Assembly: GCF_001513975.1 (NCBI RefSeq) | Contig: NZ_KQ947988.1 | Location: 310,001 to 374,000 of the forward strand | Source of the DNA: Streptomyces curacoi | Lineage (GTDB): Bacteria; Actinomycetota; Actinomycetes; Streptomycetales; Streptomycetaceae | Direction of reading: 5' to 3' | DNA: 64,000 nt | Part shown: one piece after another, positions 42,554 through 51,623 of the stretch | How positions within the stretch are numbered: the stretch's first letter is position 1 | Layout: every line of letters begins with the position of its first letter | The notes under the pieces: model-generated | The model's input: the letters and a program-made list of their open reading frames with translations, nothing else | The model's database searches: none | What the model was told of the DNA's origin: nothing | Position numbers and translations under genes: made by a program

Positions 42554-43488
42554 GTGGACTCGTGGCTGTCCACCCACTTCTTCGCCGCCTCCTCGGGCGT
42601 CAGCTTCTGGTCGGCGATCATCAGGGAGACCTCGTTCTGGTCCTCGGTCGTCCACTTGAACTTCTTCAGCAGGGCCGCCGCGTCACCGCCGTTCCTGGCG
42701 AAGTCGGCGTTGAGGTACTTCTGCAGCGGGGTGTGCGGATAGGCGCAGGCGACCTTCTCCGGGTCCGCGTCGCAGCCCTCCTTGTACGCCGGCAGCTTCA
42801 CCTCGGTCATCGGGACCTTCTTGAACAGCCACTGGGGCTCGTACCAGTACGTCAGGAAGGGCTTCTTCTCCTTGGCGAACTGTTTGATCTGCGTGATCTG
42901 CGCGGCCTCCGACCCGGCGAACACCACCTGGTAGTCCAGGCCGAGGTTCTTCACCAGCGCCTTGTCGTTGGTGACGTAGGACGGCGAGCCGTCCATCAGC
43001 TGGCCCTTGCCGCCGCTCTCGGCGGTGCGCATCCGGTCGGCGTACTTGTTCAGGTTCTTCCAGTCGGTGACGTCCGGGTGCTCCTTGGCGAAGTACGTCG
43101 GGACGAACCAGCCGATGTGACCGGTGACGCCGAGGTCGCCGCCGTTCACGATCGTCTTCTTGTCCTTGATGTACCGCTGCTCCTCCTCCGGATGGCCCCA
43201 GTCCTCCATGATCGCGTCGACCCGGCCCTGACTGAGCGCGTCCCAGGCGGGCACCTCGTCGATCTGGACGGTGTCGACGCGGTAGCCGAGCTCGTGCTCC
43301 AGCAGGTACTGGGCGACGGCCACGTTGGCCTGGGCGCCCACCCAGGACTGCACGGACAGGGTCACGGTCCTGGCGCCCTGGGCGTTGGCGAACGGCGAGG
43401 TCTGCTTGGTCATGTCTGCGGCACCGCAGCCGGTGAGCAGCGCCAGCGAGGACACCGCGGCCACTACGGCAGTCGTACGAAGTCGCAT
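42532..43488 (-). CDS. Glycine betaine/proline-type ABC substrate-binding lipoprotein
   Basis: A 318-residue binding protein of the OpuAC family. The signal ends in LALLTGCGAAD with Cys21 lipidated. The mature protein has QSWVGAQANVAVAQYLLEHELGY, then the ligand-closing segments LSQGRVDAIMEDWGHPEEEQ and LTYWYEPQWLFKKVPMTE; the Trp/Tyr residues are the usual cation-pi box for a quaternary amine. It is the last gene of the bet/transport operon, one base after the permease stop. Osmoprotectant uptake is the likely role. Confidence 0.9.
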   Translation of the reverse strand: MRLRTTAVVAAVSSLALLTGCGAADMTKQTSPFANAQGARTVTLSVQSWVGAQANVAVAQYLLEHELGYRVDTVQIDEVPAWDALSQGRVDAIMEDWGHPEEEQRYIKDKKTIVNGGDLGVTGHIGWFVPTYFAKEHPDVTDWKNLNKYADRMRTAESGGKGQLMDGSPSYVTNDKALVKNLGLDYQVVFAGSEAAQITQIKQFAKEKKPFLTYWYEPQWLFKKVPMTEVKLPAYKEGCDADPEKVACAYPHTPLQKYLNADFARNGGDAAALLKKFKWTTEDQNEVSLMIADQKLTPEEAAKKWVDSHESTWKAWLS

Positions 43489-43489
43489 G

Positions 43490-45436
43490 TCACGCTCCCT
43501 TCTTCGCGCGGCGCTCGGTCGGCTGGGTCACCCGGTCCAGCATCAGGCCCAGGCAGACGATCGCGGCACCGGCCACCAGACCGGTCGCCAGGTCGCCCTG
43601 CGCGAGGCCGAAGACGACCTCGTAGCCGAGCGCGCCACCACCGACCAGGCCGCCGATGATGACGACGGCGAGGACGAGGACCACGCCCTGGTTGACGGCG
43701 AGCAGCAGCGCCCGGCGGGCGAGCGGAAGCTGGACCTGGCGCAGCTGCTGGGCGGGGGTCGCGCCGAGCGAGCGGGCCGACTCCATGGCGGCCGGGTCGA
43801 CCTGGCGCAGACCCTGGGTGGTGATGCGGACGACGGCGGGCAGGGCGTAGACGACGGCCGCGGCGGCCGCGGGGGCACGGCCCACGCCGAACAGGGCGAC
43901 GACCGGGATCAGGTACACGAACTGCGGCATCGTCTGGAAGACGTCCAGGACAGGGCGCAGCAAGCGCTCGACCCGGTCGCTGCGGGCCGCCGCGACACCG
44001 GTCGCGAAGCCCAGGACCAGGGTGACGGCGACGGCCGCCAGGACCTGGGAGAGAGTGTCGAGCGACGGCTGCCACACGCCGAGGACGCCGATCGCGGCCA
44101 TGGCGAGCACGGCGGTCAGCGCGGTGCGCCAGGTGCCGATCAGCCAGGCGAGCGTGGCGACGATCAGCAGGACCGACCACCAGGGCAGCCACTGCAGGCC
44201 GTCGCGCAGCGGGTCGAGGATCCAGGTGGTGAAGTGGGCGGCCCAGTCGGCGGTGCCGCCGATGACGGGGACGCCGGAGTAGAGGTGGTCGGTCATCCAG
44301 TCGACGGCACGGTTGACCGGCCCGGCGAAGTTCAGGGTCCAGGTGTCGGGCCAGTCGAGGCGGCCCGCCAGACGCCCGGCCACCGCCACGGCCACGGCGC
44401 CGGTCAGCGCGTACACCCAGCGCGCGCGGCCGTTGGGCTGCGGTTCGTCACCGAGCCGCTCCCCTGCGGCGCCGGTCACGCGGTCCAGTACGACGGCGAG
44501 CAGCACGATCGGGATGCCCGCGGTCAGCGCCGCGCCGACGTCGACCGAGGCCAGCGCCTGGTAGACGCGGTCACCGAGGCCGCCGGCGCCGATGACCGAC
44601 GCGATGACCGCCATCGACAGCGCCATCATGATCGTCTGGTTGAGGCCGAGCAGGAGTTCCTTGCGGGCCAGCGGGATACGGGCGGTCAGCAGCCGCTGCC
44701 GCGCGGTCGCGCCCAGCGACTCGACCGCCTCCAGCACCTCCTTGTCGGCGCCGCGCAGGCCGAGGGCGGTGAGGCGGGCCATCGGCGGGGCGGCGTAGAC
44801 GACGGTGGCCAGGACGGCGGCGGGCACGCCCATGCCGAAGACCAGCACGACGGGCAGGAGGTAGGCGTAGGCCGGGAGCACCTGCATGGTGTCCAGCACC
44901 GGGCGCAGGGCCCGGTCCATACGGTCGGACAGCCCGGAGGCGAGACCCAGCAGCGCGCCCACCACGACCGAGGCGAGGACCGCCACGACCATGAGCGCGA
45001 GGGTCTGCATGGTCGGGATCCACATGCCGAGGAACCCGCACGCCAGGAACGCCACACCGGTGCCGGCGGCGAGCCTGAGGCCCGTGACCCGCCAGGCGAC
45101 GAGCGCTGCGGCGGCGGTGACGCCGGCCCAGCCGGCGGCGAGCAGCACGAGGTACACGGCGCGTACGCAGACGACGACCGCGTTGCTGATGTGCCCGAAG
45201 AAGTAGAGGAACAGCGGGTGGCTGTCCCGGTTGTCGATGATCCAGGTGCTGGCCGTGGTGAGCGGCTCGGAGACGTCGACGGTCAGCGCGGCCGGCCAGC
45301 TGCCGCTCGCCCAGCGGGCGTTCGCCAGCGGTACGAGGATCGCGGCGGCGAGGACCAGGAGAGCGAGCTTGGCGACAGCCCGGTTTCTCAGGACCGCGGG
45401 CAGACCACGGGGAGTCGGTGCGGTGATCGTTGCCAT
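43490..45436 (-). CDS. Fused double permease of a betaine-type ABC transporter
   Basis: A 648-residue membrane protein from ATG 45436 ([20 protein letters not shown]) made of two ProW-like permease units in one chain. Each unit has the EAA-type loop: ESLGATARQRLLTARIPLAR in the first and RSLGATPAQQLRQVQLPLAR in the second, each followed by the GLNQTIMMALSMAVIAS / AVNQGVVLVLAVVIIGG motif. Most betaine importers use two copies of one short permease; here the dimer is fused. Its start overlaps the ATPase stop (ATGA). About 14 or more helices are predicted. Confidence 0.9.
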   Translation of the reverse strand: MATITAPTPRGLPAVLRNRAVAKLALLVLAAAILVPLANARWASGSWPAALTVDVSEPLTTASTWIIDNRDSHPLFLYFFGHISNAVVVCVRAVYLVLLAAGWAGVTAAAALVAWRVTGLRLAAGTGVAFLACGFLGMWIPTMQTLALMVVAVLASVVVGALLGLASGLSDRMDRALRPVLDTMQVLPAYAYLLPVVLVFGMGVPAAVLATVVYAAPPMARLTALGLRGADKEVLEAVESLGATARQRLLTARIPLARKELLLGLNQTIMMALSMAVIASVIGAGGLGDRVYQALASVDVGAALTAGIPIVLLAVVLDRVTGAAGERLGDEPQPNGRARWVYALTGAVAVAVAGRLAGRLDWPDTWTLNFAGPVNRAVDWMTDHLYSGVPVIGGTADWAAHFTTWILDPLRDGLQWLPWWSVLLIVATLAWLIGTWRTALTAVLAMAAIGVLGVWQPSLDTLSQVLAAVAVTLVLGFATGVAAARSDRVERLLRPVLDVFQTMPQFVYLIPVVALFGVGRAPAAAAAVVYALPAVVRITTQGLRQVDPAAMESARSLGATPAQQLRQVQLPLARRALLLAVNQGVVLVLAVVIIGGLVGGGALGYEVVFGLAQGDLATGLVAGAAIVCLGLMLDRVTQPTERRAKKGA

Positions 45437-46521
45437 CAGACCGTCTCCTTGGCGGTCCCGGCCACCACCTCGAGCAGTGCCTCGGAGTCCACCACCCCGA
45501 CGCACCGGCCCTCGTCGACCACGCGCGCCGGAGCCTTCGCGCGCGCGACCGCCTCGATCGCCTCGGACACCGTGGCGTCCGGCGCCACCGCCGGGCCGTT
45601 GCCCTGTTCCCCCGCCGACGCGGCCCGCATGGCCGTGCGCACGGTCATGACCTGCTCGCGTGGGACGTCCCGGACGAACTCGCGGACGTAGTCGTCGGCC
45701 GGGGAGCCCACGATCTCCTCCGGGGTGCCCAGCTGGACGACGGCGCCGTCGCGCATGAGGGCGATGCGGTCGCCGAGCTTCAGGGCCTCGTTGAGGTCGT
45801 GGGTGATGAAGACCATCGTGCGGCCCTCCTCGCGGTGCAGGCGGACGACCTCCTCCTGCATGTCCCGCCGGATCAGCGGGTCGAGCGCGCTGAACGGCTC
45901 GTCGAAGAGCAGCACCTCGGGGTCGACCGCGAGCGCCCGCGCGAGGCCGACGCGCTGGCGCTGACCGCCGGACAGCTGGCCCGGCCTGCGGTGCTCCATG
46001 CCCTCCAGGCCGACCTTGGCCACTACCTCGGCGGCCCGCTGGCGGCGCTCCGCCTTGCCGACGCCCTGGATCTCCAGGCCGTACGCCACGTTGTCGAGGA
46101 CCGTGCGGTGGGGCAGCAGGCCGAAGTGCTGGAAGACCATCGCGGCGCGGTGGCGGCGCAGTTCGCGCAGCCGGGACTTGTCCATGGCGCGGACGTCCTC
46201 GCCGTCGATGGCGATGGTGCCGGCCGTCGGCTCGATCAGCCGGGTCAGACAGCGCACCAGGGTGGACTTGCCGGAGCCGGACAGGCCCATCACGACGAAG
46301 ACCTCGCCCTTGCGGACGTCGAAGGAGACGTCCCTGACCGCCGCGGTGCAGCCGGTGCGGCTGCGCAGCTCGGCGGGCGCGAGCGCGGTCAGCTCCGGGT
46401 CGGCGGGGACCCGGTGCGCCTTCGGGCCGAAGACCTTCCACAGGCCTTCGACGGAGAAGACCGGCGCGGTCGGGGGCTTACGGGTCTCGGGCGTGGTGTT
46501 CTGTGTCGTCGTGGTCATCAC
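45436..46521 (-). CDS. Glycine betaine ABC transporter ATP-binding protein (ProV/OpuAA-like)
   Basis: A 361-residue ATPase. Walker [10 protein letters not shown] is at about residues 79-87, the signature [15 protein letters not shown] near residue 168, Walker [12 protein letters not shown] near 190, and [12 protein letters not shown] supplies the switch His. The C-terminal region ([20 protein letters not shown]) is one weak CBS-like unit, where ProV-type proteins often carry two; its sensing role is uncertain. It overlaps betA upstream (ATGA) and the permease downstream (ATGA), so the set is translated together. Confidence 0.91.
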   Translation of the reverse strand: MMTTTTQNTTPETRKPPTAPVFSVEGLWKVFGPKAHRVPADPELTALAPAELRSRTGCTAAVRDVSFDVRKGEVFVVMGLSGSGKSTLVRCLTRLIEPTAGTIAIDGEDVRAMDKSRLRELRRHRAAMVFQHFGLLPHRTVLDNVAYGLEIQGVGKAERRQRAAEVVAKVGLEGMEHRRPGQLSGGQRQRVGLARALAVDPEVLLFDEPFSALDPLIRRDMQEEVVRLHREEGRTMVFITHDLNEALKLGDRIALMRDGAVVQLGTPEEIVGSPADDYVREFVRDVPREQVMTVRTAMRAASAGEQGNGPAVAPDATVSEAIEAVARAKAPARVVDEGRCVGVVDSEALLEVVAGTAKETV

Positions 46522-48047
46522 GCGTCACCTCCCATCAGGTCGGCCGCCTTCTCCCCGACCATGAGCACCCCGATCATCGGGTTCACGGCGGTCATGGTCG
46601 GGAAGACGGAGGCGTCCGCGATACGAATGCCGTCCAGGCCGCGGATCCGCAACTGCGGGTCCACGACCGCCATTTCGTCGTCGGCGGCGCCCATACGGCA
46701 GGTGCCGGCCGGGTGGTACACGGTGTGCGCGACCTTGCGCGCGTACTCGCTGAGCTCCTCGTCGTCCGTGACCTCGGGGCCCGGGCAGACCTCGCGCTTG
46801 AGCCAGCCGGCCAGCGGTTCGGTCTTCGCTATCTCGCGAGCGATCTTGATCCCGTCGACCAACGTCCGCCCGTCGTAGTCGTCCTCGTCGGTGAAGTAGC
46901 GGAAGTCGAGCGCGGGCTTCACGGACGGGTCGGCGCTGGTGAGGTAGAGCCGGCCGCGGCTCTTCGGCTTGGGGATGTTCGGGGTCATCGAGACGCCGAA
47001 CTCCGGCCGCTGGTAGCCGAGGCGCTCCGGGTTGTCCGTGAACGGGATCTGGTAGAAGTGGAACATCAGGTCGGGGCCCTGGTGTTCGGGGTCGCGGCGC
47101 ACGAACAGGCCCGCGTCGGAGTCCATCGCGGAGTTGTCGGGGATCGGGCCGTGGGTCTCCCAGACGATCACCGACTCGGGGTGGTCGAGCAGGTTCTCGC
47201 CGACGCCGGGCAGATCGAGCGCCACGGGTATGCCGAGCGCCTCCAGGTCCGCCTTCGGTCCGATGCCGGAGTGCAGCAGCAGCCGCGGGGAGTCGACCGC
47301 CCCCGCGCACAGCACGACCTCGTTGCGGGCCCGTACGAGCAGTTCCTCGCCGTCCTTGGTGCGCACGTGCACGCCCTCGGCGCGGGTGCCGTTCAGCTCC
47401 AGCCTGTACGCCCACGTCTCCAGCAGGATCGTGAGGTTGTCGCGCTCGTCCATGATCGGGTGCAGATACGCCACCGACGCCGACGAGCGCTTGTTGGTCT
47501 CGGGGTGGTAGGCGAGGTCGAAGAAGCCGACGCCCTCGTGGAAGGGCTGCTTGTTGAAGCCCTCGACGCGCGGGACGCCGAGCGCGCTCTGCGCCGCGTC
47601 GACGAAGTCGCGGGCGATGGCGTTCCGGTCCTGCTCGTCGACCGGGACGATGTTGTTCTTCAGCCGGGCGTAGTAGGCCTCCATCGGCACCGTGCCCCAG
47701 CCCTTGGCGCCGGCCTCCTCCCACTCGTCCCAGTCGGACGGCAGCGGCTTGAAGGAGATGAGGGTGTTGTGGGAGGAGCAGCCGCCCAGGACGCGGGCGC
47801 GGCTGTGGCGGATGTGGGAGTTGCCGCGGGGCTGCTCGGTGGTCGGGTAGTCGTAGTCCAGCTCGCCGCCGAGCAGGCCCATCCAGCGGCGCAGGGTGAG
47901 GACGTCGTCCCGGCCGACGTCGCTGGGGCCGCCCTCGATCACGGCGACCGTGACGTCGGGGTTCTCGGTGAGGCGGGCGGCGATGACCGAGCCGGCCGTG
48001 CCGCCGCCGATGACGACGTAGTCGTATACAGGGGTGTTGGGGGACAT
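46518..48047 (-). CDS. GMC-family oxidoreductase, choline dehydrogenase-like
   Basis: A 509-residue flavoprotein. The FAD site is [19 protein letters not shown], the GMC signature [10 protein letters not shown] and the second GMC block [15 protein letters not shown]; the catalytic His lies in [16 protein letters not shown]. With betB and a betaine importer on both sides it most likely oxidises choline to betaine aldehyde, although GMC substrate specificity cannot be read from sequence alone. The start ATG is 48047; the gap to betB (145 bp) contains short GGACCGGTCAGGGGG-type repeats. Confidence 0.88.
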   Translation of the reverse strand: MSPNTPVYDYVVIGGGTAGSVIAARLTENPDVTVAVIEGGPSDVGRDDVLTLRRWMGLLGGELDYDYPTTEQPRGNSHIRHSRARVLGGCSSHNTLISFKPLPSDWDEWEEAGAKGWGTVPMEAYYARLKNNIVPVDEQDRNAIARDFVDAAQSALGVPRVEGFNKQPFHEGVGFFDLAYHPETNKRSSASVAYLHPIMDERDNLTILLETWAYRLELNGTRAEGVHVRTKDGEELLVRARNEVVLCAGAVDSPRLLLHSGIGPKADLEALGIPVALDLPGVGENLLDHPESVIVWETHGPIPDNSAMDSDAGLFVRRDPEHQGPDLMFHFYQIPFTDNPERLGYQRPEFGVSMTPNIPKPKSRGRLYLTSADPSVKPALDFRYFTDEDDYDGRTLVDGIKIAREIAKTEPLAGWLKREVCPGPEVTDDEELSEYARKVAHTVYHPAGTCRMGAADDEMAVVDPQLRIRGLDGIRIADASVFPTMTAVNPMIGVLMVGEKAADLMGGDA

Positions 48048-48120
48048 GGTGGGGGTACTCCAGGGGTCTTGCGAGGTCCTGCCCCGAGGGGGGAGGGGGC
48101 AGGACCGGGTCGAAGGGGCT

Positions 48121-48178
48121 GGACCGGTCAGGGGGTGGGCCGGTCAGGGGGTGGACCGGTCAAGGGGGGTGGACCGGC
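48121..48178. repeat. 16-18-bp tandem repeat between betA-like and betB genes
   Basis: Three copies of a GGACCGGTCAGGGGGTG-like unit, the last slightly longer and degenerate. They lie in the 145-bp gap between the two genes, on the downstream side of betB. Confidence 0.8.
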
Positions 48179-48192
48179 CGGGGGCCGAGCGG

Positions 48193-49719
48193 TCAGCCCG
48201 CGAACCAGCGGACGGGCTTCGGGGCGAGGTTCTGGTAGACGTGCTTGGTCTCGCGGTACTCGGCGAGGCCGGCGGGGCCGAGTTCGCGGCCCACCCCGCT
48301 CTTGCCGAAGCCGCCCCACTCCGCCTGCGGGAGGTAGGGGTGGAAGTCGTTGATCCAGACGGTGCCGTGGCGCAGGCGGCCCGCGACGCGCCGGGCCCGG
48401 CCCGCGTCGGCGGTCCACACCGCGCCCGCGAGGCCGTACTCGGTGTCGTTGGCGAGGGTGACCGCCTCGTCCTCCGTGCGGAAGGTCTCGACGGTGAGGA
48501 CCGGCCCGAAGACCTCCTCCCGTACGACCCTCATCTCGCGGTGGCAGTGGTCGAGGACGGTCGGCTCGTAGAAGTAGCCGCTCTCCGGCCGCTCGGGGGA
48601 CGGCTCGGGCCGCTTGCCGCCGGAGCGCAGCACCGCGCCCTCCTTGAGCGCGGAGTCGACGTACGCCTCGACCTTCGCGCGCTGCTGCTCGGAGACGAGC
48701 GGGCCGCACTCGACGCCGTCGGCGGTGCCCCGGCCGAGGCGGATCCTCTCGGCGCGGCGGGCGAGTTCGGCCACGAAGCGGTCCCGGACGGACTCCTCGA
48801 CGATGAGGCGGGCGCCCGCCGAGCAGACCTGGCCGCTGTGGATGAAGGCGGCGTTGAGGGCCTGGTCGACGGCGGTGTCGAAGGCCTCGTCGGTGGCGCA
48901 GGCGTCGGCGAAGACGACGTTGGGGTTCTTGCCGCCGAGTTCGAGGGCGACCTTCTTGACGGTCGGGGCGGCGGCCTGGGCCACCTTGGTGCCGCTGACC
49001 AGGCCACCGGTGAAGGAGACGAGGTCGACGTCGGGGTGCTCGGCGAGCCGGGCGCCGACCGAGTGGCCAGGGCCGGTGACGATGTTGGCGACCCCGGCCG
49101 GGAGGCCCGCCTCGACCAGCAGCTCGATGAGCGCGATGGTCGTCATCGGCGTGATCTCGCTCGGCTTGACCACGAAGGTGTTCCCGGCGGCCAGCGCGGG
49201 CGCGATCTTCCAACTGGCCTGGAGGAGGGGGTAGTTCCAGGGCGTGATCAGCGCGCACACGCCGACCGGCTCATGGACGACGACGCTGTGGATGTCGGAC
49301 GAGCCCGCGTCGACGACCCGGCCCGGGGCCTCGCCGGCGACGAGGTCGGCGAAGTAGCGGAAGGCGTCGGCGACGCAGTCGATGTCGACCCGGCCCTCTT
49401 CGAGGGTCTTGCCGGCGTCCCGGCTCTCCAGCAGGCCGAGCTTCTCGCGGTCGCGCACCAGCAGGTCGGCGACGCGCCGCAGCAGGGCCGCGCGCTCGGC
49501 GACGGGCGTACGGGGCCACTGCCCCTGACCGCCGTCGAAGGCGCGGTGAGCGGCCGCCACGGCCAGATCGGTGTCCTTCTCGTCACCCTCCGCGACCACG
49601 GCGAAGGGCGTCGCGTCCGCGGGGTCGAGGATCTCGCGCGTGGCTCCGGAGACGGCCGCACGCCATTCCCCTCCCGCGTGGATGGTGCTGCGCGCCTGGA
49701 GTTCCGTTCGTTCCGCCAT
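48193..49719 (-). CDS. betB: Betaine-aldehyde dehydrogenase-like aldehyde dehydrogenase
   Basis: A 508-residue NAD(P)-dependent aldehyde dehydrogenase. ATG 49719 is used; GGAAGG lies 12 bases upstream, so the start is not certain. Catalytic residues are Glu260 (VALELGGKNP) and Cys299 (SGQVCSAG); NAD-binding elements ITPWNYPLLQASWKIAPALA and SFTGGLVSG are intact. The position upstream of a GMC dehydrogenase and a betaine ABC importer supports betaine aldehyde as substrate, converting it to glycine betaine. It is the first gene of the betaine operon. No betI gene is adjacent. Confidence 0.9.
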   Translation of the reverse strand: MAERTELQARSTIHAGGEWRAAVSGATREILDPADATPFAVVAEGDEKDTDLAVAAAHRAFDGGQGQWPRTPVAERAALLRRVADLLVRDREKLGLLESRDAGKTLEEGRVDIDCVADAFRYFADLVAGEAPGRVVDAGSSDIHSVVVHEPVGVCALITPWNYPLLQASWKIAPALAAGNTFVVKPSEITPMTTIALIELLVEAGLPAGVANIVTGPGHSVGARLAEHPDVDLVSFTGGLVSGTKVAQAAAPTVKKVALELGGKNPNVVFADACATDEAFDTAVDQALNAAFIHSGQVCSAGARLIVEESVRDRFVAELARRAERIRLGRGTADGVECGPLVSEQQRAKVEAYVDSALKEGAVLRSGGKRPEPSPERPESGYFYEPTVLDHCHREMRVVREEVFGPVLTVETFRTEDEAVTLANDTEYGLAGAVWTADAGRARRVAGRLRHGTVWINDFHPYLPQAEWGGFGKSGVGRELGPAGLAEYRETKHVYQNLAPKPVRWFAG

Positions 49720-49840
49720 GATCGAGTGTTGCCTTCCGTTCCTGTTCAGAGTCCCTGCGTCACACACGTGTCACCCACGGGACCGGGTGCGCCTGCCCCC
49801 CGCCTTCGGATGCATGCGCGATCAGGGGCCGAAAGTGCGC

Positions 49841-49869
49841 TGTGTCACTGAACAGCTGTGTCACTGAAC
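49841..49869. promoter_or_regulatory. Direct repeat upstream of betB, candidate regulator site
   Basis: TGTGTCACTGAAC occurs twice (49841-49853 and 49857-49869), 16 bp apart. On the minus strand it reads GTTCAGTGACACA twice, about 120-150 bases before the betB start. It could be a site for a regulator of the betaine operon. Confidence 0.5.
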
Positions 49870-49929
49870 GCGCGAACAAACCGGGCGGAATCGGTTCGAT
49901 CGACGACGCGCAGCCACTCCCCTACACCA

Positions 49930-50499
49930 TCAAGGTGCCGGGAAGTCGGCCGGCGGGTCCTCCCCCACCCGTCCGTCGACCGACTCGCGGATCATGTCGG
50001 CCTGGCCGACGTGGCGGGAGTACTCCTCGATGAGGTCGGCCAGGATGCGCCGCACGCTGGGCGTCCGGCCGTCGGGCCAGGTGTGGCGGACCGGCTGGTC
50101 CACGCCTCCCTCGGACAGCACCTGCCGCAGGTTCCTCCGCGAACGGGCCACGGCCTCCCGCCACAGTGCGTACAACCGCTCCGGCTCGTCCGCCGCGGCC
50201 GACCGCCACTCCCAGCCGGGGTCGGCGTCCCAGTCGACCGCGTTCCACGGCGGGGGCAGCTCGGCCCCGAGCAGGCGCCGGGTGAAGTACTCGTCCTCGA
50301 CGAGGGCCAGATGCTTGAGGAGCCCGCCCAGGGTGAGGGCGGAGGGGCCGAGCCGCGCGCTCAGGCCCGCCGCGTCCAGGCCCTCGCACTTCCAGGCGAA
50401 GGTCCGGCGCTGCCGCTCCAGGGAGCCGATCAGGGTGTCCGCCTCGGTGCCGGCGACGGGCGGCTCAAGGAGGACCGGCTGTTCGCTGTCGTAGGTCAT
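49930..50499 (-). CDS. DinB-family (DUF664) protein
   Basis: A 189-residue four-helix protein. Family features: TLIGSLERQRRTFAWKCEGL, the helix with GGLLKHLALVEDEYF whose His is a metal ligand, and IEEYSRHVGQADMIRESVDG with a second and third His. In Bacillus and actinobacteria these act as mycothiol- or bacillithiol-dependent enzymes or damage-inducible proteins; this one looks like the DUF664 group. ATG 50499 has no ribosome site, but TAGTCT stands exactly seven bases before it, suggesting a leaderless message. It diverges from the WYL regulator. Confidence 0.84.
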   Translation of the reverse strand: MTYDSEQPVLLEPPVAGTEADTLIGSLERQRRTFAWKCEGLDAAGLSARLGPSALTLGGLLKHLALVEDEYFTRRLLGAELPPPWNAVDWDADPGWEWRSAAADEPERLYALWREAVARSRRNLRQVLSEGGVDQPVRHTWPDGRTPSVRRILADLIEEYSRHVGQADMIRESVDGRVGEDPPADFPAP

Positions 50500-50573
50500 G
50501 AGGGGCAGACTAGGAACCATTCCGGTCGATCCGCTTCCGGAACCTTCGGGAAATCACAGCACCTGGGCAGACG

Positions 50574-51611
50574 ATGAGCCACGCCGAGAGCCACGCCGAC
50601 AGCCCCACCGCCCGCGCCCTCCTGCTCCTCGAACTGCTCCAGAGCAGCCCCGGCATCACCGCCGACCGCCTCGCCGACCGGCTCGGCGTCTCCGAGCGCG
50701 CGGCACGCCGTTACGTCGGCATCCTGCGCGAGGCCGGCATCCCGGTGGAGTCCACCCGGGGCCCGTACGGCGGCTACCGCATCGGCCGGGGCCTGCGCCT
50801 GCCGCCGCTGATGTTCAGCCCGACCGAGGCGCTCGGCCTGGTCATGGCCGTACTGGACGGCCATCACGACGCGGCGGACCCGTCCGGCCCGGTGGGCAGT
50901 GCGCTCGGCAAGCTCCTGCGCGCCCTTCCCGAACCGGTCGCCCACCCGGCCGAGGCCGTGCGCAGGGTCAGCGCCCGGGGCGGCCCCGGCAGCACCGCGC
51001 GCCCCGACCCCGGCACCACGGCCACCCTCGTGCAGGCCGCCGCCGCGCACCGCCGTCTGCGGCTCGGCTACCGGCTGGGAACGCGCGGGGAGCGCACCAT
51101 GGAGGTCGATCCGTGGGCGGTGGTCGTGCACCACGGCCGCTGGTATCTGCTCTGCTGGTCGCACACCCGCGAGGCGCGGCGCGTCCTGCGTGTGGACCGG
51201 GTCGCCACGGTGACGGAGCTCCCCGACACCTTCGGGCCGCCCGCCGGTCTGAACCCCGCAGAGACGGTCGAGGAGCACCTCTCCGAGGGCTGGACCTACG
51301 AGGTGGAGATCGTGATCCACGCGCCCGCCCCGCTCGTCGCCGAGTGGCTGCCCCGCAGCCTGGGCCGCCCCGAGCCGGTCGACGACCGCACCACACGCCT
51401 CCTCGCCACCACCGACGAACCGGACTGGTACGCGGCGCAGCTCACGGCGATCCGGGCGCCGTTCCGCATCGTCGGACCGCGGGAGCTGCGGGAGGCGGCG
51501 GGCGCGCTCGGCCGGCGCCTCGCCGACGCGGCGGCCGGAGCGGTGACCGAAGCGGTGACCGAAGCGGTGGACCCGGGCAGAACCGTGGACCACGACAAGT
51601 CCTTTGACTAG
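50574..51611 (+). CDS. WYL-domain (YafY-type) transcriptional regulator
   Basis: A 345-residue regulator. An N-terminal winged helix (TARALLLLELLQSSPGITAD, RLADRLGVSERAARRYVGIL) is followed by the WYL domain, with Trp190-Tyr191-Leu192 in GRWYLLCW and VDPWAVVVHHG. A C-terminal helical WCX-like region ends in an Ala-Val-Thr-Glu repeat. WYL proteins sense ligands such as nucleic-acid fragments and often control stress or defence genes. It is divergent from the DinB gene, which it may regulate. Its stop overlaps the operator of the next gene. Confidence 0.9.
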   Translation: MSHAESHADSPTARALLLLELLQSSPGITADRLADRLGVSERAARRYVGILREAGIPVESTRGPYGGYRIGRGLRLPPLMFSPTEALGLVMAVLDGHHDAADPSGPVGSALGKLLRALPEPVAHPAEAVRRVSARGGPGSTARPDPGTTATLVQAAAAHRRLRLGYRLGTRGERTMEVDPWAVVVHHGRWYLLCWSHTREARRVLRVDRVATVTELPDTFGPPAGLNPAETVEEHLSEGWTYEVEIVIHAPAPLVAEWLPRSLGRPEPVDDRTTRLLATTDEPDWYAAQLTAIRAPFRIVGPRELREAAGALGRRLADAAAGAVTEAVTEAVDPGRTVDHDKSFD

Positions 51612-51619
51612 AGTCAAAG
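51602..51619. promoter_or_regulatory. MarR-type operator CTTTGACT-AG-AGTCAAAG
   Basis: An 18-bp palindrome, 8-bp perfect arms around AG, five bases upstream of the MarR-GNAT start and overlapping the WYL stop codon. MarR dimers bind sites of this size, and the position fits autoregulation. Confidence 0.65.
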
Positions 51620-51623
51620 AAAT

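Noticed and set aside
43325-45691. 788-residue open frame opposite the betaine permease and ATPase
   Set aside because: The translation is His/Gln/Asp-rich with no fold-like pattern. The minus strand gives clear ABC permease and ATPase motifs with ATGA-coupled starts.
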